In this document: piece by piece, positions 26,131 to 35,060 of the stretch
How positions within the stretch are numbered: position 1 is the first letter of the stretch
How the letters are laid out: each line of letters begins with the position of its first letter
DNA from: Pseudogracilibacillus sp037892545
Lineage (GTDB): Bacteria > Bacillota > Bacilli > Bacillales > Amphibacillaceae
Assembly: GCF_037892545.1 (NCBI RefSeq)
Contig: NZ_JBBKBG010000002.1
Span: 186,001-250,000 of the forward strand
DNA length: 64,000 nucleotides
Direction of reading: 5' to 3'
Program-made: the position numbers and the translations under genes
Notes under the pieces: generated by a model
What the model was told of the DNA's origin: nothing
What the model saw: the letters and a program-made list of their open reading frames with translations, nothing else
Databases searched by the model: none

Positions 26131-27060
26131 ATGATGTCCTTGGTTTTTGAATGGACTGGAAGGGAAGATGTAAACGCAAAAGGTAAGCGATTTCATCAAG
26201 TCGTTCAACATAGAAAAATAGAAGATTTAACGAAAGCGACAGAACAATCATTCAGTTTTGTCGGTTTTGAATGCGAAGAAGGAGTGCGTAGAAATAAAGG
26301 GAGATTAGGAGCAAAAGAAGGGCCTAATGCAATTCGCTCTATGCTTGCTAGTATTCCGTACCATGTAGAAAAAGAAAATCTTTTTGATATTGGAAATGTC
26401 CGTTGTGACGATGAAAATTTAGAAGATGCACAGAAGCGATTGGGAGAAAGTGTTGCTAGAATTATTTCCAAACACCATACGCCAATTATTTTGGGTGGTG
26501 GACATGAAACATTTTACGGACATTATTTAGGTGTGCGAGAAGCGATTGGACCCGATAAAAAAATTGGGATGATCAATTTAGATGCTCATTTCGATATGCG
26601 AATCGATGAGACACCTTCATCAGGTACAATGTTCCGTCAAATTTTAGAAAGTGATGAACGTGCTGGCTATCTCGTTATTGGCATTCAGGAATTAGGAAAC
26701 ACAGAACAATTATTTGATACGGCAGCTCAACTTGGTGCACAACATGTGAAAGCAGAGGAAATTCATCCAATCGCATCTACATATGAAACGATAGATGCAT
26801 TTGTTTCGGCACATGATGTAATTATTTATACGATTTGTACCGATGTGATCGATCAATCAATTGCACCAGGAGTAAGTGCTCCCGCACCATTCGGATTAAA
26901 CGCACAAACGGTACGTAACATAACGAATTATGTTGTACAGCAAGAAAAGTTTATCAGTATGGATGTTTCAGAAGTGAATCCAACATATGATGTAGATCAT
27001 CGTACAAGTCGATTGATTGCGTACATATTAGCAGAAACGATTTCAAATAAAAATAAATAG
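26131..27060 (+). CDS. hutG: formimidoylglutamase
   Basis: This enzyme hydrolyses N-formimidoyl-L-glutamate to glutamate and formamide, the last step of the Hut pathway in Bacillus. Ureohydrolase metal-binding motifs are present: GGGHETFYGH, NLDAHFDMR, and TDVIDQSIAPGVSAPAPFG, where the usual SxDxDxxDPA is modified as in HutG. The length of about 310 residues is normal. The start is ambiguous: ATG 26131 and 26134 directly abut GATTGGGG, while TTG 26140 has 9-base spacing from it. It heads the hutGHI-U operon; in B. subtilis hutG comes after hutI, so the order here is different. Confidence 0.92.
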   Translation: MMSLVFEWTGREDVNAKGKRFHQVVQHRKIEDLTKATEQSFSFVGFECEEGVRRNKGRLGAKEGPNAIRSMLASIPYHVEKENLFDIGNVRCDDENLEDAQKRLGESVARIISKHHTPIILGGGHETFYGHYLGVREAIGPDKKIGMINLDAHFDMRIDETPSSGTMFRQILESDERAGYLVIGIQELGNTEQLFDTAAQLGAQHVKAEEIHPIASTYETIDAFVSAHDVIIYTICTDVIDQSIAPGVSAPAPFGLNAQTVRNITNYVVQQEKFISMDVSEVNPTYDVDHRTSRLIAYILAETISNKNK

Positions 27061-27075
27061 TAAGAGGTGACCGAA

Positions 27076-28560
27076 ATGGTTGAATTAAACGGTAATACAT
27101 TAACATTAGAACAGTTGAAAGAAATTTTATATGATGACAGGCAAGTTTCTTTGGCAGAAGAAAGTATTGAAAAAGTAAAAGAGAGCCGTAAATCTGTGGA
27201 GCAAATCGTACAAGGGGAAGAATCCGTTTACGGTATTAATACCGGTTTTGGTCGTTTCAGTAATGTTGCGATTGCAGCTGAAAATGTCGAAGATTTACAA
27301 TTAAACTTAATTCGTTCACACGCATGTGGAGTTGGTGAACCGTTTGAACCACGTGTCGCAAAAGCGATGATGGTTTTACGTTTAAATGCGTTACTAAAAG
27401 GATTTTCTGGAATCCGTGTAGAAGTGATACAATTACTACAAGCACTCATTAATAAAAACATCGTACCAGTTATTCCACAACAAGGTTCTTTAGGGGCATC
27501 AGGAGATTTAGCGCCATTAGCGCATTTAGCATTAGTGTTAATTGGAGAAGGTCGTGTGTTTGATGAAAATGGTGACATTGTTGACTGTTTACCAGTATTA
27601 GAAGCGAACGGTCTAAAACCAATTACATTGCAAGCAAAAGAAGGACTTGCATTAATTAATGGTACACAGACGATGACAGCAATGGGAGTAATCAACTACT
27701 TAGAAGCAGAAAAATTAGCCCTTGATGCAGAGTGGATTGCAAGTATGACATTTGAATCGTTAGAAGGTGTTGTCGATGCATTTGCACCAGAAACACATGA
27801 GGTTCGTGGTTACCCGCAACAATTAGCAGTAGCAGAAAGAATGCTTCATTGGTTAGAAGGAAGTCAGTTAACGACTCGCCAAGGAGAAAAACGTGTACAA
27901 GATGCTTATTCATTAAGATGTATTCCACAAGTACATGGCGCGTCATGGCAAGTGCTTGATTATGTAAAAGAAAAATTAACGATAGAAATAAATGCTGCAA
28001 CAGACAATCCGTTAATTTTTGACGGTGGAAACACTGTTATTTCCGGTGGGAACTTCCACGGACAACCAATGGCATTTGCAATGGACTTTTTAAAATTAGC
28101 GATTGCGGAATTAGCGAATATTTCAGAGCGTCGTATTGAGCGTTTAGTAAATTCACAATTAAACGATGATCTACCACCATTTTTAAGTCCTGAACCAGGA
28201 TTACAATCAGGTGCGATGATTATGCAATATGCAGCTGCTGCATTAGTATCCGAAAATAAAACATTAGCACATCCGGCAAGTGTGGATTCTATCCCATCTT
28301 CAGCAAACCAAGAAGACCATGTAAGTATGGGGACGATCGGATCGAGACACGCTTATAATATTTTACTAAATAGTCGCCGTGTGTTAGCGATTGAAGCAAT
28401 TTGTGCGAAACAAGCATTAGAATATCGTGGCGTTACGAAAGCGTCTAAAAAAATTCAAGCGAAGTGGAATGCTTTACATGAATTTGTTCCGAGCATTACA
28501 GAAGATCGTATTTTCCATAAAGATATTGATCAAGTAAATGATTATTTAAAAACATTATAA
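27076..28560 (+). CDS. hutH: histidine ammonia-lyase
   Basis: This enzyme deaminates L-histidine to urocanate, the first step of histidine degradation. The MIO cofactor tripeptide Ala-Ser-Gly is at 141-143 (GSLGASGDLAPLAH). Other landmarks are YGINTGFGRFS, NPLIFDGGNTVISGGNFHGQP and SSANQEDHVSMG. The length of about 495 residues is close to the usual 505-510. The ribosome site AAGAGGTGA precedes ATG 27076 by 7 bases; an in-frame GTG at 27067 overlaps that site and is rejected. It lies 15 bases after hutG. Confidence 0.97.
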   Translation: MVELNGNTLTLEQLKEILYDDRQVSLAEESIEKVKESRKSVEQIVQGEESVYGINTGFGRFSNVAIAAENVEDLQLNLIRSHACGVGEPFEPRVAKAMMVLRLNALLKGFSGIRVEVIQLLQALINKNIVPVIPQQGSLGASGDLAPLAHLALVLIGEGRVFDENGDIVDCLPVLEANGLKPITLQAKEGLALINGTQTMTAMGVINYLEAEKLALDAEWIASMTFESLEGVVDAFAPETHEVRGYPQQLAVAERMLHWLEGSQLTTRQGEKRVQDAYSLRCIPQVHGASWQVLDYVKEKLTIEINAATDNPLIFDGGNTVISGGNFHGQPMAFAMDFLKLAIAELANISERRIERLVNSQLNDDLPPFLSPEPGLQSGAMIMQYAAAALVSENKTLAHPASVDSIPSSANQEDHVSMGTIGSRHAYNILLNSRRVLAIEAICAKQALEYRGVTKASKKIQAKWNALHEFVPSITEDRIFHKDIDQVNDYLKTL

Positions 28561-28575
28561 TTTTTGGAGGGGATC

Positions 28576-29850
28576 ATGATGTCGTATATTTATTTGAAAA
28601 ATGCATCAGAATTAGTAACAGTTGCAGGTCATTCAGAAAAACCGGCAAAAAAAGAAAAAATGAGTGATATCGGCATTATCGAAAATGGTTCGGTATTGGC
28701 AAAAGACGGAGTCATCATTGCAGTTGGAAATGATGTAGCAATACAGGAACATTATGCAGAAGAATTGAAGCAAGCAGAAGTAGTGGATGCAACTGGGAAA
28801 GTTGTAACACCAGGTTTAGTGGATCCACATACACATATCGTATATGCAGGAACTCGTGAAAATGAGTATGCAATGCGTTTAGAAGGACAAACGTATATGG
28901 AAATTATGAATGCTGGTGGTGGGATTCACGCGACAACTCGTGCAACACAAGCTGCTAGTTTTGAAGAATTATACGAACAGTCTAAAGAACGTTTAGATAA
29001 AATGTTATTAAATGGGATCACGACCATCGAAGCAAAAAGTGGTTACGGGTTAACATTAGAACACGAATTAAAACAATTAGAAGTAGCGAAGAAATTAAAT
29101 GAAGACCATTATATGGACCTTGTTTCTACTTTCATGGGAGCTCACGCAGTACCACTGGCATATAAAGAAAAGCCTGAAGCGTTTATAGATCTCGTTATTA
29201 ATGAAATGTTGCCAGTTGTTGCGGAGAAGAAATTAGCTGTATTTAATGATGTTTTCTGTGAACGTGGAGTATTTACGCCAGAACAGTCTAAACGAGTACT
29301 AGAGGCTGGGAAGCAATATGGTTTAATTCCTAAAATCCATGCAGACGAAATCGAACCATATGGTGGTGCAGAAACTGCTGGGGAAGTAAAGGCGATTTCA
29401 GCAGAACATTTATTACGTGCATCAGATGATGGAATTAAGGCGATGGCAGATAATGACGTAATCGGTGTAGTGTTACCTGGAACAGCATTTTTCTTAATGG
29501 CTGATTATGCAGAGGCACGAAAAATGATTGATCAAGGGGTTGCTTTAGCATTATCGACAGATGCGAACCCAGGATCTTCTCCAACCTTATCATTACAATT
29601 CATTATGAACTTAGGATGTTTAGAAATGGGGATGACACCGGAAGAGGTTATTACAGCAACAACGATTAACGCTGCACATGCGATTAATGAGGCAGATAAA
29701 ATTGGAAGTATTGAGGTAGGAAAACAAGCAGACTTTACGATATTCGATGTGAAAAATCATTTAATGTTATCGTATCAGTATGGAATGAACCATGTTCAAA
29801 CGGTAGTGAAAAAAGGAAAAGTAGTTGTAAAAGACCGTCATATTATTTAA
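28576..29850 (+). CDS. hutI: imidazolonepropionase
   Basis: This amidohydrolase converts imidazolone-5-propionate to N-formimidoyl-glutamate. The metal-binding His pair is in DPHTHIVYAGTREN. Other motifs are AKSGYGLTLEHELK, the metal His in STFMGAHAVP, KIHADEIEPYGGAE, and the acid in LALSTDANPGSSPT. At about 425 residues it is full length. ATG 28576 (or 28579) follows TTTGGAGGGG, 15 bases after hutH. Confidence 0.96.
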   Translation: MMSYIYLKNASELVTVAGHSEKPAKKEKMSDIGIIENGSVLAKDGVIIAVGNDVAIQEHYAEELKQAEVVDATGKVVTPGLVDPHTHIVYAGTRENEYAMRLEGQTYMEIMNAGGGIHATTRATQAASFEELYEQSKERLDKMLLNGITTIEAKSGYGLTLEHELKQLEVAKKLNEDHYMDLVSTFMGAHAVPLAYKEKPEAFIDLVINEMLPVVAEKKLAVFNDVFCERGVFTPEQSKRVLEAGKQYGLIPKIHADEIEPYGGAETAGEVKAISAEHLLRASDDGIKAMADNDVIGVVLPGTAFFLMADYAEARKMIDQGVALALSTDANPGSSPTLSLQFIMNLGCLEMGMTPEEVITATTINAAHAINEADKIGSIEVGKQADFTIFDVKNHLMLSYQYGMNHVQTVVKKGKVVVKDRHII

Positions 29851-29881
29851 TACGTAAATTATATATAGAGGGGTATGAACG

Positions 29882-31516
29882 ATGCAACGTGCATATACTT
29901 CACCGATTGGCAATGAACTAACGTGTAAAAATTGGGAAATAGAAGGGTTGCTTAGACTATTTTTAAATAGTTTAGATCCTCGGGTTGCGGAAAATAGTAA
30001 AGACCTTGTCGTTTATGGTGGCGAAGGAAAAGCAGCACGAAATGAGGAGGCAGTCCATGCTATCATTCAATCATTGCAAACGTTAGAGGAAGATGAAACA
30101 TTGCTTATTCAATCAGGAAAACCGGTTGGAAAGTTTCGGACGTTTAAGGAAGCGCCACGTATCGTGAATGCTTCCTCTATTTTAGTTCCAGCATATTCGG
30201 ATGATGAACATTTTCAAGCATTAGTTCAAAAAAATTTAATGATGTATGGACAATCGACAGCAGCTTCGTGGGCGTACATTGGTGTGCAAGGTATTTTACA
30301 AGGGACATTTGAAACGATGGGAGAAATTGCCGATCAACATTTTCACGGAACATTAGCAGGGAAAATTGTACTCACATCCGGTTTAGGGGGAATGAGTGCC
30401 GCACAACCATTATCTGTAACGATGCATGGCGGTGTTTGTATTGTTGTAGAAGTATCAGAAGAGAAAATTGATAAACGGCTCCTTTCTAATTATTGTGATT
30501 TAAAAGTACAGACGATGGAAGAAGCAATCGTGTTAGCGAAAGAAGCGGCAGAAGCGAGGAAACCTTTGGCAATAGCGGTCGTTGGTAATGCTGCAACTTG
30601 TTATCGATATGCATTAGATGCTCATTTTATTCCAGATATTGTAACAGATCAAACGTCTGCACATGATGTAACATACGGCTATGTACCAAGTGGCTTAACG
30701 GTTGAACAAACAAAGATTTTACGAAGCAAACATAAAAAACATTATGAGGCACTCGTGAAAGAAACGATCATGGAACATGTGGAGGCGATGCTACAATTTC
30801 AAAAACATGGTGCAATTGTATTTGAATATGGAAATAATATTCGACAACAAGCATATCAATTAGGGGTCCAACATGCATTACAAATTCGTGGATTCACAGA
30901 GGCATATTTACGTCCATTATATTGTGAAGGGCGTGGTCCATGTCGGTGGATTGCATTAAGTGGGAATCCAGATGATATTTATACGATTGACGATATGATT
31001 TTACAGAAGTTTGCACATGATGAACGGGTGAAACGATGGATAGAGTTCGTCCAAGAAAAAATATATTTTTACGGTTTACCTGCTCGTACCTGTTGGCTTA
31101 ATTATGAAGAACGAAAAGAAATTGGTGTACTCGTCAACGAGATGGTTCAAACAGGAGAACTATCAGGTCCAATTGCGTTTACGAGAGATCATTCAGAAGG
31201 GTCGACAATGGCAGCACCTTTTAGAGAAACGGAAAAAATGCTTGATGGTAGTGACATCGTTGCGGACTGGCCGATTTTAAATGCGATGTTAAATACAAGT
31301 GCAGGTGCATCCATGGTTAGCATTCAAAACGGTGGTGGCATGGGAATTGGTAATTCTGTCCATTCTGGGATGACTGTTATTGCGGATGGAACGATAGAGG
31401 CGACAGATAGATTGCGTCATGTGTTAGCAGTAGATCCAAAGATGAATATGATACGCCATGCGGATGCAGGGTATAAAAAAGCAATCGATTTATTAGAGAA
31501 AATGGAGGGAGAGTAA
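29882..31516 (+). CDS. urocanate hydratase paralogue, divergent
   Basis: This is a 544-residue urocanase-family protein, the first of two in this cluster. The NAD-binding segments are kept (YGGEGKAARN, GLGGMSAAQPL, VTDQTSAHD, EYGNNIRQ, NGGGMGIGNS) and the active-site Cys is at 404 (LPARTCWLNYEER). However, residues around the substrate pocket differ from the canonical enzyme encoded at 33228: GYGDR after the Cys is NYEER, RDHLDSGSVASP is RDHSEGSTMAAP, and HHGGGVGMGYSMHAGQ is QNGGGMGIGNSVHSGM. It is 31 bases after hutI and in the same operon. It may act on a modified urocanate (for example a methylated or thiolated form), or be a degenerate copy. Confidence 0.85.
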   Translation: MQRAYTSPIGNELTCKNWEIEGLLRLFLNSLDPRVAENSKDLVVYGGEGKAARNEEAVHAIIQSLQTLEEDETLLIQSGKPVGKFRTFKEAPRIVNASSILVPAYSDDEHFQALVQKNLMMYGQSTAASWAYIGVQGILQGTFETMGEIADQHFHGTLAGKIVLTSGLGGMSAAQPLSVTMHGGVCIVVEVSEEKIDKRLLSNYCDLKVQTMEEAIVLAKEAAEARKPLAIAVVGNAATCYRYALDAHFIPDIVTDQTSAHDVTYGYVPSGLTVEQTKILRSKHKKHYEALVKETIMEHVEAMLQFQKHGAIVFEYGNNIRQQAYQLGVQHALQIRGFTEAYLRPLYCEGRGPCRWIALSGNPDDIYTIDDMILQKFAHDERVKRWIEFVQEKIYFYGLPARTCWLNYEERKEIGVLVNEMVQTGELSGPIAFTRDHSEGSTMAAPFRETEKMLDGSDIVADWPILNAMLNTSAGASMVSIQNGGGMGIGNSVHSGMTVIADGTIEATDRLRHVLAVDPKMNMIRHADAGYKKAIDLLEKMEGE

Positions 31517-31520
31517 ACAG

Positions 31521-33050
31521 ATGGAATTGAATTTATATCATGTACCCTCCTTATATAAAAAATTACTCCCGATATCGATCGAAAAAAATATGATATTACG
31601 TGAAGTAGATGTACTCCCACAAAAAGTAGGCATCCTCTTTATTCCTAATGATAAACAATTACTTTCTTCTATATCCGTTGCCAAAACGATAGTTGTCATG
31701 GATGAATATTGGGAGCAAGATGTTATTTGGTGGTTTCATCAAGGGGTAGAACGTTGTTATATGATGGACCATTGCTGGGAATTAGCATTGACACAATTAC
31801 AATATGAAGAAGAAAAAAGGAAGAAAAATGCATACCGCATTGCACTGCAAGAAAAGTTTTCTGTTCGGGCAATGAAAGAAAGTTTGGCATATGATTTAAT
31901 CCATGGTCGAGCAAAAAACATCCGTGAAATTTGGGAAAGAAGTAAATTAGCACAATTGACTGCACTTCCAAATACAGTTTTACTCGTAAGCATTGACCAT
32001 TTTAATCGCCTTGCGAAAAATAAAGGCATTTACTGGAAAAATAATTTGAGAAAAGAAGTATTGTACGTCATTCGTGCACAATTACCGTTTCATGCCTCTT
32101 TAATCGTCTTAACACATGAACATCAATTTGCGATTTTATTACCATTACCGATGGAAGAGGAAGAAAACAGTCGGGAATATGCAATGAAACAGGCAGTTAC
32201 ATTACAAAAGGCAATTGCGAAAGAGACACCTTATACCGTAACGATTGGGATTGGCAATCGTTATGATGACCCGAGAAATATACATGAATCATTTAAAGAA
32301 AGTGAATATGCGTATTCATACAGTTTATTTACAGAAGAAAATATGATTATTCATATTCAAGATGTCGATTATTATGAGACCGTGTCGTATGAAGAATTAA
32401 ACAGGAAGGTACAAGATATTATTTCTGTATTTGTGCATGGGGATATGGATGGCGCTAGACAGGCGTGTACAGCATTGTTTTTATATGTAAAGGAAAGCAA
32501 AGTAGAACCGCTCATTTTTAGATTGCAAATGATTGAAATGTTATCGACCATATCAGAAGCTGCAATACAACATGGTGCAAATCCGAAACAAATAATGCCA
32601 TTACAAATTAAATACGCTAAAAAAATGTATGAAATAGAAACATTGCGTGAATTAGAAGAAATGATGATGAATATGATGACACAATATATTGCATCTATTC
32701 GAGAAACAAATAATGAAACGACATTACGTTCGGTTCAGGTTGTATTGCAATATATAGAGAAACATTATGCTTCAGATGTCAGTTTAGATTTGCTTGCAGA
32801 TATGGTTGAATTAAGTCCAAACTATTTAAGTCATTTATTTAAACAGACGACTGGGAGTTCCTTCGTAGATTATTTAACAGAAATACGGTTGAAAAAGGCA
32901 AAAGAGATGTTGCGAGAGCTTCATTTTACCATTTATGAGATTGCAGAAAAAGTAGGTTTTAGCTCGTCACAGTATTTTAGCCGGGTTTTTAAACAAGCAG
33001 AAGGGATGACACCTACAACATATCGTAATAATGTATTACGGGGGAGATAA
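31521..33050 (+). CDS. AraC/YesN-type transcriptional regulator
   Basis: This 509-residue regulator has a C-terminal AraC DNA-binding domain (about 405-505): VVLQYIEKHYASDVSLDLLADMVELSPNYLSHLFKQTTGSS, then IYEIAEKVGFSSSQYFSRVFKQAEGMTP. The N-terminal part resembles YesN-type proteins without a clear phospho-acceptor receiver. The middle (150-290) has a degenerate GGDEF/sensor-like segment with VLLVSIDHFNRLAK and TVTIGIGNRYDDPRNIHESFKESEYAYSY. It lies between the two urocanase genes, four bases after the first, and is probably the local activator of hut transcription; classical hutP is absent from this cluster. Direct repeats upstream of hutU are candidate targets. Confidence 0.88.
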   Translation: MELNLYHVPSLYKKLLPISIEKNMILREVDVLPQKVGILFIPNDKQLLSSISVAKTIVVMDEYWEQDVIWWFHQGVERCYMMDHCWELALTQLQYEEEKRKKNAYRIALQEKFSVRAMKESLAYDLIHGRAKNIREIWERSKLAQLTALPNTVLLVSIDHFNRLAKNKGIYWKNNLRKEVLYVIRAQLPFHASLIVLTHEHQFAILLPLPMEEEENSREYAMKQAVTLQKAIAKETPYTVTIGIGNRYDDPRNIHESFKESEYAYSYSLFTEENMIIHIQDVDYYETVSYEELNRKVQDIISVFVHGDMDGARQACTALFLYVKESKVEPLIFRLQMIEMLSTISEAAIQHGANPKQIMPLQIKYAKKMYEIETLRELEEMMMNMMTQYIASIRETNNETTLRSVQVVLQYIEKHYASDVSLDLLADMVELSPNYLSHLFKQTTGSSFVDYLTEIRLKKAKEMLRELHFTIYEIAEKVGFSSSQYFSRVFKQAEGMTPTTYRNNVLRGR

Positions 33051-33070
33051 TGAAAAACTTTATCGATTTA

Positions 33071-33114
33071 AAGTGCAAAAATCAACTGTAGAAAAGTGCA
33101 CAAACCTGTATAAT
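33071..33114 (+). promoter_or_regulatory. hutU promoter with AraC-type direct repeats
   Basis: A perfect -10 TATAAT (33109-33114) lacks a good -35 (CTGTAG at 17-base spacing). Direct repeats AAGTGCAAAA (33071-33080) and AAGTGCACAA (33094-33103) start 23 bases apart, flanking the -35 position. A third, weaker copy (AATGCACATT) is at 33130-33139. This is what an AraC-type activated promoter looks like. The presumed activator is the gene just upstream. Confidence 0.45.
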
Positions 33115-33161
33115 TTTCTACTATGTAAAAATGCACATTGTGCTAAACTTAAACTATAGCA

Positions 33162-33181
33162 ACATGGAAAGCGTTTCATGT
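33162..33181 (+). promoter_or_regulatory. palindrome with cre-like centre in the hutU leader
   Basis: ACATG-N10-CATGT surrounds GAAAGCGTTT, which resembles the centre of a catabolite-responsive element but misses the outer cre bases. It lies downstream of the hutU -10, where CcpA-HPr(Ser-P) could block transcription. Confidence 0.35.
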
Positions 33182-33227
33182 AAGCGGTTCAATTTTAATG
33201 ATATACAAAGTGAAGGAGAGATTATAG

Positions 33228-34898
33228 ATGGAAAACAATAGATTAAAGGTAACAAACATTCGTGCACCAAGAGGAAATGAATTAACATGTAAAGGATGGG
33301 TTCAAGAAGCGGCAATGCGAATGTTAATGAACAACCTTGATCCTGAAGTGGCAGAAAATCCAGACGACTTAGTTGTATATGGTGGAATTGGAAAGGCTGC
33401 AAGAAACTGGGAATCATACCATGCAATTATTCATGAATTAAAAGCATTAGAAAATGATGAAACATTATTAATTCAATCTGGTAAACCAGTTGGGAAGTTC
33501 CGTACACACGAACATGCTCCACGTGTTTTAATTGCAAACTCGAATATTGTACCTGCATTTGCAAACTGGGATTATTTTAATAAGCTGGATAAGGAAGGCT
33601 TAATGATGTACGGTCAAATGACGGCAGGAAGTTGGATTTATATTGGAGCACAAGGTATTTTACAAGGAACATACTTAAGCTTTGTAGAAGCTGGAAAGAA
33701 ATTATATGGTACACCTGATTTAACTGGTAAATTTATTTTAACTGGTGGTATGGGTGGAATGAGTGGGGCTCAACCATTAGCAGGTAAAATGGCGAAAGCA
33801 GTTATTTTAGTTGTTGAGGTAGATCGTGCACGTATCGAAAGAAAAATTAAAGAAGGATACTGTGACTACATTGAGGAAGATCTTGATACAGCCCTTGCAA
33901 AAGTAAAAGAATTAACAGAAAAAGGGGAGCCTGCTTCGATTGGATTAGTAGGAAACTGTGCAGACGTATTCCAAGCGATTCATGATAAAGGATTCATTCC
34001 TGATATCGTAACAGATCAAACGAGTGCACATGACCCGGTAAATGGATATGTGCCGAACGGTATGACATATGAAGAAGCATTACAGTTACGTGAAGAAAAT
34101 CCGAAAAAATATGAAGAATTATCTTTAGCTACGATAGCTGCACATGTTCGTGCGATGCTAGATTTACAAAAAGCTGGAGCAGAAACATTTGACTACGGAA
34201 ATAATATTCGTCAGTTTGCAAAAGAACAAGGAGTAGAGAATGCATTTGACTTCCCTGGTTTTGTACCGGCATACTTACGTCCATTATTCTGTGAAGGTTC
34301 TGGTCCATTCCGTTGGGCAGCGTTATCTGGAGATCCAGAAGATATTTATAAGACAGATGCGTTAGCGAAAGAAATGTTCGCCCATGATGAAGCATTAGTA
34401 AACTGGATTGACATGGCGCAGAAAATGGTTAAATGGCAAGGGTTACCGGCGAGAATTTGTTGGTTAGGATACGGAGATCGTCATCGTTTCGCACTAAAAG
34501 TAAACGAAATGGTTGCAAGTGGTGAATTAAGTGCACCAATCGTATTCGGTCGTGACCATTTAGATAGTGGATCTGTTGCATCGCCAAACCGTGAAACAGA
34601 GGCGATGAAAGATGGATCAGATGCAGTGGCAGACTGGCCATTATTAAATGCGCTAATAAACACGAGTGGTGGAGCGAGCTGGGTTAGTTTACACCATGGT
34701 GGGGGAGTAGGAATGGGTTACTCCATGCATGCAGGGCAAGTATTAGTTGCAGATGGAACAGAAGCCGCAGCAGAAAGAATCAATCGTGTCTTAATATCTG
34801 ACCCTGGAATGGGTATTATTCGTCATGCAGATGCTGGATACAGTCGCGCCTTAGAAGTAGCAGAAGAACGTGGCGTACACATTCCAATGAAAAAATAA
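33228..34898 (+). CDS. hutU: urocanate hydratase
   Basis: This enzyme converts urocanate to imidazolone propionate using tightly bound NAD+. At 556 residues it is canonical. NAD-binding stretches include VYGGIGKAARN, GGMGGMSGAQPL, TDQTSAHDP and HHGGGVGMGYS; the catalytic Cys is C411 in LPARICWLGYGDRH. The start follows GAAGGAGAG. It has its own promoter region, 177 bases after the AraC-type regulator, so expression is uncoupled from the hutGHI operon. The transporter gene follows. This is the copy to regard as the functional HutU. Confidence 0.97.
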   Translation: MENNRLKVTNIRAPRGNELTCKGWVQEAAMRMLMNNLDPEVAENPDDLVVYGGIGKAARNWESYHAIIHELKALENDETLLIQSGKPVGKFRTHEHAPRVLIANSNIVPAFANWDYFNKLDKEGLMMYGQMTAGSWIYIGAQGILQGTYLSFVEAGKKLYGTPDLTGKFILTGGMGGMSGAQPLAGKMAKAVILVVEVDRARIERKIKEGYCDYIEEDLDTALAKVKELTEKGEPASIGLVGNCADVFQAIHDKGFIPDIVTDQTSAHDPVNGYVPNGMTYEEALQLREENPKKYEELSLATIAAHVRAMLDLQKAGAETFDYGNNIRQFAKEQGVENAFDFPGFVPAYLRPLFCEGSGPFRWAALSGDPEDIYKTDALAKEMFAHDEALVNWIDMAQKMVKWQGLPARICWLGYGDRHRFALKVNEMVASGELSAPIVFGRDHLDSGSVASPNRETEAMKDGSDAVADWPLLNALINTSGGASWVSLHHGGGVGMGYSMHAGQVLVADGTEAAAERINRVLISDPGMGIIRHADAGYSRALEVAEERGVHIPMKK

Positions 34899-35029
34899 TT
34901 AGGTTTTTCACTAGAATGTAGTATAATAGATTCGGAGAAAAAGTCTGCATATATTTTGGTACTACACAGAATAAAGAGATACCTGTGTAGTGCCAAAGCT
35001 ATATGTGTGCAATTTTTTACATACATATT

Positions 35030-35043
35030 TGTAAGCGTTTTAA
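35030..35043 (+). promoter_or_regulatory. cre (CcpA-binding) site before the carrier gene
   Basis: TGTAAGCGTTTTAA matches the Bacillus cre consensus TGWAANCGNTNWCA at 13 of 14 positions. It lies just before the ribosome site (AAGGGGAGGG) of the transporter gene, so it should cause carbon catabolite repression of uptake. Confidence 0.65.
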
Positions 35044-35060
35044 GGAAAGGGGAGGGAGTT

